Assembly (NCBI GenBank): GCA_016617855.1
Contig: JAECUM010006797.1
Span: 1-64,000, forward strand
Source of the DNA: Megalonaias nervosa
Taxonomy: Eukaryota; Mollusca; Bivalvia; Unionida; Unionidae
Length of the DNA: 64,000 nt
Direction of reading: 5' to 3'
A program made the translations under genes and the position numbers. Shown here piece after piece: positions 12,713-23,355 of the stretch. The stretch's first letter is position 1. Each line of letters starts with the position of its first letter. The notes beneath the pieces were generated by a model. That model made no database searches. It had not been told where the DNA came from and saw nothing but the letters and a program-made list of their open reading frames with translations.

Positions 12713-13627
12713 TGTTACGGATATGTTAATTTAATTATTTGTTTGCTAGTTTTAAATTTTTTTTATTTTATTTGATTGCATTGTATGTTACTGTAATGTT
12801 AATTTTGTCTACAGGATTTAATTTTTTTTATAAATTCAGTTCAGTTCTGACTGTTTTTCTTATTCTCACAGTAAACAAGTCTGATTGCAACATTGTAGTT
12901 TTAGCTGACCTGGTTCTGAGCTTGATTCAGATTTGGTAAACACAGAGTGAAAATCATTGGTCGTAATCAAGGTCATATTGGCTTGCGTGTCAGATCTGTT
13001 GTAAACAACGTTTTTTTTTATTATTATTGAATGTTATAGTATGATTCGTTTCCATCCATGGCGTACGTGTCAGTTGGCCTATGGTTTTAATGCGCCCGTC
13101 ACCTGATCTCAAGTTGCGTTTAAAGCTAGCGTTCTCTAGTGATTTAATTCAGTCGTAATTTCACTCCTTGAGAACTCAGAGGTGTTTTTCCTGTTGTTAC
13201 AAGTTTTGAATTGAGATTTTATTTAAAATAATTTATTTTCCTTGAAGACTTTAGTATTCATCAGAATTCTTGGACAAAGACATTTATTTGGAAATTATTC
13301 GGAATTCTAAAGCCGGATTATTTATTCTTGGATTCAAAGAGAAACTACTGACACGTCAACACAAAAGAGATTATAGAAGACGTCATCGCCTTCCATCTTG
13401 GGACTTCGTCGGGATTCGAACTTTGATTCATTTATAACTTTTTAGTGATAGGAGTTATATTTTTAAATTCTAGGATTGATTTTTGGATTAGATTCACAAA
13501 CTGTAAGTCCTTTTTCATAGTTTTACCTTGTTTTCTAGGGAAATAAATTATTCTGTTAAATTTACAAAGCTTGTTGGCTTCACTCTTTTCTTTGTTACTT
13601 TGTACAAGCTTAGTCACGTAACAGCAG
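12709..13627. mobile_element. Solo LTR (12713-13623) with GCAG target-site duplication
   Basis: A 911-bp block starts TGTTACGG and ends CACGTAACA, so it has the TG...CA ends of an LTR with a short inverted repeat (TGTTACG/CGTAACA). GCAG precedes it (12709-12712) and follows it (13624-13627). Removing the block and one GCAG restores the RNase H reading across the gap, which fixes the boundaries. No gag/pol inside, so it is a solo LTR left by recombination. A 4-bp duplication fits Ty3/Gypsy-, Bel- or Copia-type integrases. Confidence 0.85.
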
Positions 13628-14345
13628 ATAATCATAAGTTCCAGAAAACGTTAATAATAAGCGATTCGCTTAGCGTTTTAAATTCACTGGAAACCGGAAA
13701 CTCAACTGGACAAGAAAATCTCTAAAAAATAACAAAATTGCTTCTAAAAAATATGCTGCATCAAGACCAAATTGTAGAATTTATGTGGGTGCCATCCCAT
13801 ATAACATTCCAGGAAATGACAAAGCTGAATTGGCAGCAAAATTACAACTTAACGACCCAAACCTCACCCATATTGACTACAGCATCCCAGAGATATACAG
13901 CAAGATATCTCCAAAAAATCACATCAAAATGGCAAACAGGATGGGATTCATGCCCTTATGATCGCACACTGTACTCAGTACAGAAAACAGTGTGCAGCAA
14001 TACCAAAGCCCCACAAATACCCCATAAACATGAGCAACGAGTACATAAACAGGATTAAAACTGACAAAACTCTGCTAGCAGGCAGTATGGAAAAATACAT
14101 CAAACCCAATGTAGAATGAGGTTCCAATTGCCCCTATTGCCATAAAACACTGAGGATCTGCAACATGTTTTTAATACCTGCCCCAAATACAAAAATCAAA
14201 GGGAAAAACTAGTCAGTTCCTTTAATAACATTGGTTCGCCATACTCCAATCCAGAATTATTGTATCAGAGCAATCCAAATCCAAACCTAACAAACAAATC
14301 AATTCTGTTCTTCCTTAGAGAGATAGATAAGGTTCGAAAAATGTA
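13628..14345 (+). pseudogene. LINE RNase H C-terminal half and ORF2 tail
   Basis: LIISDSLSVLNSLE carries the third catalytic Asp and VEFMWVPSHI the conserved His region. A frame change follows, and the tail includes a Cys/His cluster (about 14118-14175, C-P-Y-C-H type) and FLREIDKVRK before a stop. This is the usual ORF2 end in RNase H LINEs. Confidence 0.75.
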
Positions 14346-14460
14346 ATATCACTCCAACATTGTTCAAAATTACTACCGTTTAGCCTTTGACCATATATTA
14401 CAACCTACCTTAATTATTAATTATTATACTATCCTATTACTAACGGATCATGTAGTTGAT

Positions 14461-14624
14461 GGTGCCGTCATATAGGCCCCTTGTGGCCAGTGAAGTCATT
14501 ACCATAAATCTGATCCGCTAAGCAATATAACATAAGTAATACACGTTTTTGACTGAGGATAACTCTTCTTTCAACATTTCGCACTGTCATCTCTCTCTCT
14601 GTCGATCTAGATCGAATAACAACG
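14461..14624. other. Junction between LINE end and minisatellite
   Basis: Includes TATAGGCCCCTTGTGGCCAG, possibly the LINE 3' untranslated end. No poly-A tail was found. Confidence 0.3.
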
Positions 14625-15058
14625 CGACTCAGCGACAGCCCTGCGACCAAGTCACCGACCAGAACAAGACCCCGTCGGCGACTGCGACCAAGACTGCGAC
14701 CAGTCGGCGACCCTGCAATAGGTCGGCGACCCAGTCGATGACTCTGCGACCAAGTCGGCGACCACAGGAAGACCAGTCTGTGACCCTGCGACCCAATCGA
14801 CGACTGCGACTGAGTCTGCGACAAGTCTTCGACCCATTCGGCGACCAAGACTGCAACACAGTCAGCGACTGTGACAAAGTCTGTGACCAAGACTGCGACA
14901 AGTCGGCGACCAAGACTGCGACAAGTCGGCGACACAGTCGGCGACTGCGACCAAATCTGCAACCGAGACTGCGACAAGTCTGCAAACCAGTCGGCGACCC
15001 TGCGAACTGCAACAAGTCTGCGACCCAGTCGGCGACTGCGACCAAGTCGACGACACAC
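14625..15058. repeat. GTCGGCGACC-type minisatellite
   Basis: About 430 bp of imperfect 11-15 bp units built around AAGTCGGCGACC and AAGACTGCGACC. GC-rich in an AT-rich window. Long frames are open on both strands only because the unit lacks stops, giving Ser/Arg/Thr-rich nonsense. Confidence 0.85.
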
Positions 15059-15678
15059 AAGAAGCCAGGAATAAGACGTTATCCCGCTGAGGTAGAAATC
15101 TGTCACACTCTGGAGTGCCAGTCCTTAGACAGATGCAGCGGGGTATCACTCCAAATACAAGACCTATCCTAAAAAACCCGAGATAGCGAGACTCGGGGCA
15201 GAGTAGCCGAGGGAGTGTTCCGGTACAATATCTTAGGTTGGTCCACTGTATCAATACTACCTATGCAAGCAGCACAAATAATAGTTGCAGAACTCATAAC
15301 TACGTCATGACGACAACATTTAACTTTCGGAAACATGGGAGCCAAAATGAACCCGGATGTACAGCGTCTTCCTCCCGTCCACCCATCTTGCCTTACCACG
15401 ACCGGACATTTCGAACCAGCTGTGTGAGTGAGTGCGTGTGGGTCTATTCCCACTCACACTGTGTGTGCATTAAAGCGTTGGGGTACGCGGCACTATTCAG
15501 CCCCCATCGAAAAACTCAATCAGCCCCCCGTGGGGGTATTAACCGGTGGCGCATGCCCAACGGGCGAATTCGACCTAAATCCAACAATGCTAAGTTACGT
15601 CTGGCTACCCTAGCTGACCAGTCAACAAAATTAAACATGAATTTAATGAGTGACTTAAAAGACGGTTGGTATTGAAAG
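15059..15678. other. No recognisable gene
   Basis: An open frame at 15238-15675 has no domain I recognise. The stretch includes CCCCCCGTGGGGG at about 15523-15535, which looks like part of another old mobile element. Confidence 0.35.
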
Positions 15679-16205
15679 ATGGATGCAGCGTTAGTCGTAG
15701 AAAGGATTGCAGCTGAATGGATGTGTGCAGTTACCCTAGACTTCGTGACAAGTCAAGTGACGAGTCAAAAGTGGCCAGAGATCTGATTAAAGACGTCATA
15801 GAGGAGGAAGTGGAGAAGTTGATAGGATTTATTAAGTTGGAGTATGTAAAAGTGGGAAAACTGAAGGCGGCTCTTGATGGTGTGACAAAAGCAAGGTACT
15901 TTTGAGAAGAAATAGAGAATTTAACAGATTGGTCTTTTGTGAAGTGGGGATTAGACCAATTAAATAAAGCAGAACAAATGCTTAGAAAGGTGATGGAAGA
16001 GGAGGTGAAGAAGATAAAAGGTACCTGGGATAAGGAGAGAAAAGAGAAAGAAAATAGACAGAAAAATGTGGACTTTGAGAAAACGAATGAAAATTGGATA
16101 AAAGTACAGGAAAAGTTCAGAGCCATGGGACATCCTGACTGGATACCAGAAGATGAAAAGAAGAAGAAGAAGAAAGGAATAATAGAGAAAGTGAAGAGAT
16201 GGTAG
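15679..16205 (+). pseudogene. Charged coiled-coil protein, interrupted, unidentified
   Basis: From 15717 the frame stays open to 16205 apart from a single TGA at 15903-15905, giving about 160 residues rich in Glu and Lys. It has heptad-like stretches (EEVEKLIGFIKLEY, LNKAEQMLRKVMEEEVKKI) and a Trp-containing motif FRAMGHPDWIPEDEKKKKKK. An ATG at 15679 lies in another frame. It could be a gag-like or accessory ORF of a retroelement. A GAA microsatellite (about 16204-16230) follows. Confidence 0.35.
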
Positions 16206-16434
16206 AAGAAGAAGAAGAAGAAGAAGAAGCCAAAGGCCCTTTTCAGGACCACACCATTGCCTCGACAAGATATAATTTCTCTCTTGCCTAAAATTTTTTT
16301 AGTCGCTTTTCTATTGGATAGATTTATGTTCATAAATCTATGTATGTGCAATATATCTATGTCTCTGTCTATGTCTCTAACCCTGTCTCTAACCACGTCT
16401 CTATGTCTATGTCTCTATTTGTCCCTTGAGATAT

Positions 16435-16581
16435 ATAATCTATGCTGGGGTTTGAACCGAGACAAGGAAATACCAGTCGCGGGATTACATTATATGTCTC
16501 ACCAAGCCTCGTGGGGAGACATATAATGTAACCCCGCGACTGGGATTTCCTTGTCTCGGTGCAAACTCCAACGTAGATTAT
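16435..16581. mobile_element. Palindromic (fold-back) MITE-like element
   Basis: Arms of about 66 bp (16435-16500 and 16515-16581) are reverse complements with a few mismatches, around a loop of about 14 nt. Shared landmarks are CCGAGACAAGGAAAT in the left arm and ATTTCCTTGTCTCGG in the right, plus CGCGGG/CCCGCG. No coding capacity. It is preceded by a TCTCTATGTC-rich simple repeat (about 16340-16420). Confidence 0.65.
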
Positions 16582-17200
16582 TTTTCTCACCCAATAGTTT
16601 CCTTTAAATTAAAAAGAACTCTTCACTAGTGTAATATAGTTCACGTCCAAATGTTTACATGCGGCTCATGAATGCAAATATGTTAATGAGGGCTGTGGTG
16701 TGACCGTTGCATCCAAAGTACACAGTTTATACGCGTGAGCAAAGAAAAATAACAACATAAAAAACGTCGCATAGTAATGAGGTATTATCACATTTAATAT
16801 ATGGATGTTATATGAAATTAACAATAAATAATTAATATTTATTACAAGAAACTGTTTCATTTTCATCAGTTCCCATTTTGAAAAGTTATATTGTAAATAA
16901 TGAAACGATACTGGGTACTCAGCTGTACTTTACTTATACTTAGTACAAGCTGTAACGAAGAGTAACATGTTGCATTTGATTATTCATGGGATAAAAAAAG
17001 ATCTGTGTCACTATCTCATATAAGTCTTCTTTTCTTTGGAGCAGGTGAAATGTTTGTGAAATACTTGTGTTGTAATTAATATTGATTGTAAAATTACCCC
17101 CGTGTATAAAAACCCTCCAAATACGGACCCAAGCGGATAACCATGTGCTAAACTTTCAAGTTCACGGAATCTTTGAAAATGTATTTTTCTGTCTTAAAAT
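16582..17200. other. No gene seen
   Basis: AT-rich sequence with no exon, repeat or terminal structure I can support. Confidence 0.5.
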
Positions 17201-17269
17201 ATGGCAAGTGCTACAGTGAAATTTGCTTATAGATTAATGTGTAGACGGATAAATGATTCCTTCAGGCTG
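17201..17269 (+). CDS. Candidate first coding exon, unidentified
   Basis: ATG at 17201 opens MASATVKFAYRLMCRRINDS and three more residues before a strong donor (CTG|GTAAGTGC) in phase 0. A plausible acceptor (TTTAATTTTAG at about 17848) leads into NNNVRHSRRQQGFLFLK before a stop. The second part is poor, so only the first exon is proposed. The basic Arg/Lys-rich start could be a targeting peptide, but this is a guess. Confidence 0.25.
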
Positions 17270-18237
17270 GTAAGTGCATTATTTGTCATTAAAAATTGTA
17301 CGTATATTTTTGATTCAACTGGGGCACAATGGAGATGCTTAACAAAATTAGAATAAAGCATGTTTGACATAACACATTTCTGGCTGTTACTAAGTTTTCT
17401 GTAGTTGTTAAGATAGTTGGGAGGACATGAAGTGTATAGGTCTATAGACTATGTGCATAGATCAGTGTTTTCTGTCATAGTTTATTTCACACGGCATTGA
17501 GAATTTTATCATATATGTATCACAGTCAATTTTCAGGTCAGCGTCATTAAATGAATCTAACAGTATTTAATTTGTTTCACACGAAGTATTTAAAACTAGT
17601 TAGGTAGCTTTAGCTACATTTAATGGCTCTGACATGAAAATATACTGAGCTAGGCCTGCATATAGGATAAAACTAACCATGCTGTGTGGAACAAACTAGC
17701 GTAATATGAAAAGCTCTTCATCGTGTGCGTGTGTGTCTTTTTGTCTCTCTCGAAATGTTTTGGTATGGTGTGTTCTCAAAGATGGATTGACCTTAAGTTA
17801 CTATGTTTTTGTTATATATTCGTTCTTGTTGTTGTTGTTTAATTTTAGAACAACAACGTCAGGCACAGCAGAAGACAACAAGGGTTTCTTTTTTTAAAAG
17901 TAGTTCTGAGCGCTTGGACACTTTGACTGAGACGACTTTTCTGAGATGACTAGATTGAGATAAGAAAAGTAAGGTTAGCAAAACAGCTAGATTTCTCTGT
18001 GGCATGGGTGAGAATAACGCGTAACCCCTTGCCACACTGTTCCGTCCGATTGAGGTCAGCCACTTGCAACATTGTTGCCATTGTTTCCCCAGTGTCCAGT
18101 ACCGTGACGTCCCCCCCCCCCGTTAAATTCCCCTTATCGATAACAGGCCCAATCCTTTGTCGCTCTATAGGCCCACCAATGTTAAAATTCCCCATGTTAA
18201 ATTCCCCTTCTCGCTATAGTGCGGGGACCCTTTTTTT
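17270..18237. other. No supported gene
   Basis: Includes a C11-type run at about 18111 and a T8 run at about 18231 at the edge of viral locus A. TTAAATTCCCCTT occurs twice (about 18123-18135 and 18195-18207), suggesting a small local duplication. Confidence 0.4.
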
Positions 18238-18420
18238 TTAACATGGATGTCCAATTGTCGCTATAACGCCTCGACTCACTACTCCTGTATTGATGACTTT
18301 ACCGATTGTTTTTTTAATACGACAATGTCTTACAACTCCGGTTCTGCTAACTTCATATTTATCATAGATCGGATGACATCTTAATTCATCAAGACAAATC
18401 TCTGTCTCAGTTTGTTCCAT
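18238..18420 (-). pseudogene. HNH-protein N-terminal fragment, Polinton locus A
   Basis: ATG at 18418-18420. The sequence HPIYDKYEVSRTGVVRH followed by KKTIGKVIN aligns with both modules of the intact HNH protein at 51031-51837 (HPKYNLY..., HPVFDLYEASDKLIIRH). The fragment stops before the His-Asn-His core, so it is truncated. It lies next to, and divergent from, the polymerase-side gene, as in locus C. Confidence 0.55.
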
Positions 18421-18500
18421 TTATATAAATTTCTCTTCTTCTAAGATACATTTTTTTTTTTCAGCAGAGAAATACTTCTCGAGATAATCCTGTGCGTAGT

Positions 18501-18716
18501 TTATTCTGATGTCTTCAGAAGCATTTTGTTTCTCGTAATATCGTTTAAGCGCACAATATTTTCGCAAGACACACATAACTGGTTCTTTCCCTTAACCCTA
18601 ACCCCACAATTCAGACATGGTTGTGGTCCAGTACTGCCACGGCGAACACTGGCCATGTGATATCCATAGTATTCTCCACGACAATTTTTTCCACATGGAC
18701 TTACTGATCCGATCAT
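18501..18716 (-). CDS. Small zinc-ribbon protein, Polinton locus A
   Basis: ATG at 18714-18716; 71 residues. Cys pairs CLNCG and CVSCE are spaced as a zinc ribbon, preceded by PCGKNCRGEYYGYH. It sits between the HNH fragment and the divergent plus-strand gene. Nucleic-acid binding is inferred from the ribbon only. It may once have been one gene with the HNH-like fragment. Confidence 0.45.
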   Translation of the reverse strand: MIGSVSPCGKNCRGEYYGYHMASVRRGSTGPQPCLNCGVRVKGKNQLCVSCENIVRLNDITRNKMLLKTSE

Positions 18717-18802
18717 GAGCCAGCGACAACTATTTTTTGCCTAATGCATATTATATTATTGGATAAAGTCCAACTGAAGATAATACTTTTCCTAATTGTG
18801 TA

Positions 18803-19960
18803 GATGACTAAATCTACTATTGCAAAACAAATGCAAGAAGAGTATTTTAGTGTAATAAAACCAGCTTTCCCAAGGTCATAAATCGCACAAGAAAAATTAC
18901 TGAACGAGATAAAATCCTTATTAACCAAGAGTGAAATTGAGAGATTACAAAAATCGAACCAGAAAAGAGTAGAGATAATTTGTTTGAACGAGAACGAAAA
19001 AGATTATCGGCTATAGAACCAGAGTACATCACCAAGTTCGACTTTGACAGATTAACCAACGATAAGAAACAGCCACCGTTCCAACTACAGTTGCATGATT
19101 TTATCAAAATGGCGAAGAACGGATTTATCAACGATGTTTTTTCAACATTTAAGATAGATGGCGATGGAATATTTATTGATTCCACAATGAATGACAAACG
19201 AGCGGCTACTATTATAAATAATCTTGTTCATGACAGCAAGTACATATTCAGAAGAGGCCCCTAGTGGCCGAGTGGTCTAAAGCGCTCACCGTTACGGATC
19301 ACTGCCGTCTCACCTCTATCTGCGTGGGTTCGAGTCTCGGGTTCGGTCAATGTGGGTACGTGAGAAAGCTTGCCAGTAGCCTCTTGTGGGTCTGTGGGTC
19401 TGTGGTTCTTTCTGGGGTATTCCCGGGTTCTTCCTCCACCATTTATACTGGCCGCCATGTATAGCCTATCTTGTGCTGAAAAATGGCGTTAAACCCTAAA
19501 ACAACAACAACATATTCAGAATAAAAGTTATTGTCGAACATATTAGCGAAGATGGTCCGACTTGGATTATTCGTGATAAACTAGACCCTGTCAAAGAACC
19601 ACGTCGACATAATAATGTCGTCACGATAATTAGAAATTCTAAAACAGGTATTTTCATCGGAATCTACAAGCCGTATTACAATAACGCATATCCAGTGTCC
19701 GCTGTTGTTTACGTAATTTATCGTTTAAATGAAACAGACATAGATACTCTTGCTCCGATGAAAACAGGCTCGCTAAATTGTGTTGCTCAACGTATAATGG
19801 AGCATTTTGTGCTTGATTACAAATTAACAAACCACGAAGCCTCTTTCGCACTTAGCGATCAAACAATTGCAATGGAAAAAGAAAAATATAAGAATTACCT
19901 AATATTTAACAGATATCCAACATCATTAAACCTGGTCGCGGGCACTTCCTTTTGCTATTT
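18803..19960 (+). pseudogene. Polinton polymerase-side large protein, N-terminal part, with SINE inside
   Basis: ATG at 18803 opens a frame that breaks after about 25 codons. Coding resumes at about 18967 (ERKRLSAIEPEYITKFDFDR) to 19253, is interrupted by a SINE, and continues 19522-19950 with TGSLNCVAQRIMEHF. That last motif is one I associate with the N-terminal portion of large Polinton/Maverick proteins on the DNA-polymerase side. No polymerase catalytic motifs are present, since similarity ends by about 19950. Function is inferred from context: divergent HNH and zinc-ribbon genes, as at 51-52 kb. Confidence 0.45.
19242..19521 (+). mobile_element. tRNA-derived SINE, family A (19254-19509), with 12-bp target duplication
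   Basis: The head AGTGGCCGAGTGGTCTAA is an A-box with class II tRNA (Leu/Ser-like) flavour and GGGTTCGAGTC is the B-box. The tail is AAAATGGCGTTAAACCC then (ACA)n. ACATATTCAGAA flanks it at 19242-19253 and 19510-19521. It lands inside coding sequence of the viral gene, which resumes exactly after the duplication. Confidence 0.92.
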
Positions 19961-21230
19961 TTTTAGGTCACAAAAATTTGTCGACCGCCATTTTTTTGGG
20001 TGGCCTCCCCCACCCAATCCAAAAAAAAAAAAAATCGGTAGTGTACTCTCATTGGCCGTTGGATAGTTTAATGAGCCAACACGACTTGGCTAAAACAACA
20101 TTTTTTAAGCACCCACTTTGCAAAACGGGGCCTTAATGAGGGGCTCCCTAAAATTTAGATCCCCATTTTTGGGGGGGTTCTGCCCATCCCCCCCCCCTTG
20201 CTGCTCAACTACTTTATAGTGCATTAGCTTTAAATGATACATAGATTTTAAAAAGTACTGAGATACCTTTCTACAAGGTGAATTCTAATATAGACAGGAC
20301 TACCCGAAGTGCTCGTTGGACATTATATGCGTTGAAGTTTCCTCTTCTTCTTAATCCAAGACGCGGCAGGTGCCGCTTGAAATGGCGATAACTTAAAAAG
20401 TGTAGTTGATACTCATAACCTCAGCGGACTCGACTCATTACATAAACACATAGAAAAATAGTTGCAAAATTAGGAAAGGAAAGTAAGTATCGTCATCTCG
20501 AGTACCCCTCCATCCACCTTCAAGGCCCGGTTGACTTCTGACTTCTGTACCCAAGTATACCAAATATCAATAAGAGTCTGTATTACTTAAAGAGGAACTT
20601 ATCCACCAAGTTTTATAACTGTACATTACTTAAAACTGAGTTATCCTGCGAAAACAAAAGTGTGGACGGATGCACAGACGCCATACGGCAAACGGTCACT
20701 ATTTATGCGAGCTGGGAAAAAAAGTTGGTGAATTAAGAACCCATTTATATGTCACTAAATAGATGTTTGCCCTCTCGTCTTGAAATGTTACCCCCCTCCC
20801 CATTATGTTTAGGAATATAAAACCCCGGAAAAAATGTAAGCTAATCATCTGTTTAATATAAAATTATTGCAGTCTCCATTTATGGTCACGAAGAGAAATT
20901 TTACTGATAATCAAGAGCTTTAATATTTAATAAACCCCACAAAAAATATTACAATGTCTATAGAAAAATCATGTGTGAGCATCTTTAATTTACAAGTAAG
21001 CCTTTAATCGCTATCAAACGTTTATTAATTCATAACAAGATTGAAGAGGTATATTTACCTCAGAACGACATTCTTTTCAGCTTTACAGTCATTATTATTT
21101 GCGTGTATGAATAGCTATTATTGATCAAGCTTCTTATCCATTCATTAAGGGTCGCCTTTTTGTAAAGTAGCTAAAAGTCGCGTGATGTGGGATGACAAGA
21201 TGAACCGTAATAAAGGTACCTCCCAGTATT
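19961..21230. other. No gene seen; homopolymer-rich
   Basis: Includes A14-type and C9-type runs (about 20021-20035, 20191-20199). No exons, terminal repeats or viral motifs were recognised. Confidence 0.5.
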
Positions 21231-21700
21231 AATACCGGAATAAAGGTATTTACTGGAATAAATACCGGAAGAAAAATAATTACCGGAATAATTGTGTAAT
21301 ACCATAATAAAACGAAGATGTAAGATTTAAATTTTATGCATTTTTAAGCGAAATTGGGTAGTGCTTGCAACTCAAGTATTTGCAGTCAATATTTAATTTA
21401 AATTACATATTGGTTGCAGTAGGTACAGTTTAACGACTTGCTTAAAAATCTGACATTTAGTGCAATTTATGGGAAAGATGACTTCTTTGGGAAAATCACA
21501 CGTTGCATTAACAAAAATATGAAAATTAAAAGTAAACCCGAAGTGTTCACAAAACAAAATGGTTACATTGCATTAACACAAGTAAGCCAAGATCTGTTTG
21601 AAAAGAGATACACTCTCCGTTTAAGTTTTAATTACATAATATTCCCGTAATTACTTTTATTCCTGTATTTATTCCGGTAAATATATATATTCCGGTTAAT
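21228..21700. mobile_element. Non-autonomous TIR element (MITE) with TTAA flanks
   Basis: Imperfect inverted repeats of about 57 bp lie at 21231-21289 and 21641-21697, built on AATACCGGAATAAA and ATTCCGG. TTAA is present at the outer edge of each arm (21228-21231 and about 21695-21698). TTAA targets are the signature of piggyBac-type elements. The 350-bp interior has no meaningful coding. Confidence 0.6.
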
Positions 21701-21740
21701 CTAGTGACGCATAATTTGTGGTTTATTCTCATCCCGTGTG

Positions 21741-21975
21741 CATGCCGCGATGATGCGATGGGGCGATGAAGCGATGCGATGGAGCGATGAAATTACCATC
21801 GCTCCATCGCATCGCACCATCGCTCCATCGCATCGCTTCATCGCTCCATCGTATCGCTCCATCGCTCCATCGCATCGCTTCATCGCTCCATCGCATCGCT
21901 CCATCGCTCCATCGCATCGCTTCATCGCTCCATCGCCCGGTGAAATACTACACGATGGAGCGATGGAGCGATTGG
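21741..21975. repeat. CATCGCTC minisatellite with inverted flanks
   Basis: Units such as CATCGCTCCATCGCATCGCTT repeat about eight times. The first 50 bp (21749-21789) and last 20 bp (about 21953-21972) read GATGGAGCGATG, i.e. in the opposite orientation, so the array is bounded by reverse copies and can fold. Frames on both strands give SHR/DGAM peptides and are artefacts. Confidence 0.85.
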
Positions 21976-22019
21976 CCCTAACAGGATTCCATAGGTTTCC
22001 GAGGGTCACATTAAGAGCT

Positions 22020-22448
22020 CCTTACGTTTAGACTGAGTGTGAGAAAGTCATTTACTACTTTTACTACGAATACCATATAAGGAAGTGTGCAAAGAAAGGT
22101 AACTCTTTTGTTTGCTATTTTCCCGCGATTCAGAATTCATAGTTATTTCTCAACATCTACACAAATAAATGCAAAGAAAATAATGTTTCTTTTATAGTGA
22201 ATTTTGGATAACTCTAAAGCCAAGTTGTGAAATCTACATCTGTGTACTAAAATTTTTATGGACATTTATTCATTCATTGTTATGTTTTAAATCAGCAACC
22301 TCAGCATAAATATCTGCCTATCAGTAAATAGTATTCAGACAGTATTTCATGATCCTGTGAGGTCAAGTCAAGTGTTTCTTGCGGACCCTGTTCAGATAAT
22401 GATGTTTATGTACACTTCAATAGAAATAGTATGAATAATAATAATAAT

Positions 22449-22480
<32 letters not shown>

Positions 22481-23091
22481 GTGAATGTTTGAATACAGAG
22501 CAAATGAGTGTTTCTCAAAGCTCTTTCCAGTAGCCATTTGTTACATTGTAAAGCTGTTGAGTGTTTCTCAAGGCTTTGTGCATATGCTGTTAGTTAGTTT
22601 GTTACAGCCATTGAGTGTTTCTCAAGGCTCTGTTTGAAATTACTCTATATGAATTTAATGAAAAGTTAGCCAATGCTTCAAAGTCTATAAGTAAAAATAA
22701 TTCTGAAATAACATCTGAACACTATACTTTGACATTGATAAATGTTAATATCAACTTCTATCCTAAAAACTGTTACTTAAATTGCTTATGTTTGTCCAGC
22801 TGCACACTACCACTGTGATACAGAATCCATGAGTTATTATATTTGAGTCTTAAAATTTTAATGCCATACAAGTCTGTAACTTAATAAACCACCTGAAGCT
22901 TAAATCTGAATCTGCATTTCATCACTAGTCCCATTCTTATTGTAAGGGTTCCCCCACTTCATTGGAGAATCAGAGACCTCTTGGAGTTAAGGTCTAAGTT
23001 TAACTGGGCCTTTATTCTAATGAGAGTTTATCAGCCACAGTGAGTCATTGAGTGGTCACCGGAAGTTTAACGGCCAACGCTACCCCGTAAC
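22020..23091. other. No gene; AAT repeat and short local repeats
   Basis: An (AAT)n tract lies at about 22436-22481. TTGAGTGTTTCTCAAGGCT-like sequence recurs at about 22505, 22557 and 22611, a small tandem repeat of about 54 bp. A TA tract lies at about 23093-23112. Confidence 0.5.
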
Positions 23092-23355
23092 TATATATAT
23101 ATATATATATATAGTATACACACAGATAAGTATGTATATATATAATGGTGCAAACTTCTCAAATCGATAACATAATATTTTGAAAGACATTATATAGGTC
23201 TCTACCAAACATCTGGGGAATATAACTCTGGCAGAAAAAACTTAAAGCACTGTTTCATTTGAATGCATTATACAGATTTATGAAAAAGGAACAAAATATG
23301 TTTCATGCGTTTTCGGAGACACGGTGGGATCATAGTGATATTTTGATTTACTTAA

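Larger units (their letters stand above)
9940..14460 (+). mobile_element. RNase H-bearing LINE (I/Jockey-type group), broken and partly deleted
   Basis: Order on the plus strand: ORF1 zinc knuckles (about 10121-10256), foreign or deleted sequence where the endonuclease should be (about 10270-10840), reverse transcriptase (about 10930-12263), and RNase H (12540-12712 continuing 13628-13870), interrupted by a solo LTR. The end is a gene-terminal stretch with FLREIDKVRK at about 14310-14342. Several stops and frame changes show it is dead. RNase H downstream of RT suggests the I/Nimb-like side of the Jockey superfamily; the clade is inference. Confidence 0.8.

Noticed and set aside
14468..15254. 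Several long Ser/Arg-rich frames on both strands
   Set aside because: Produced by the stop-free minisatellite unit.
15238..15675. 145-codon frame
   Set aside because: Basic, low-information sequence with no domain; overlaps another open frame and lies in transposon-rich DNA.
19264..19464. Protein-like frames on both strands of family A SINEs (also 39069-39296, 44804-45118)
   Set aside because: They coincide exactly with SINE bodies flanked by target duplications.
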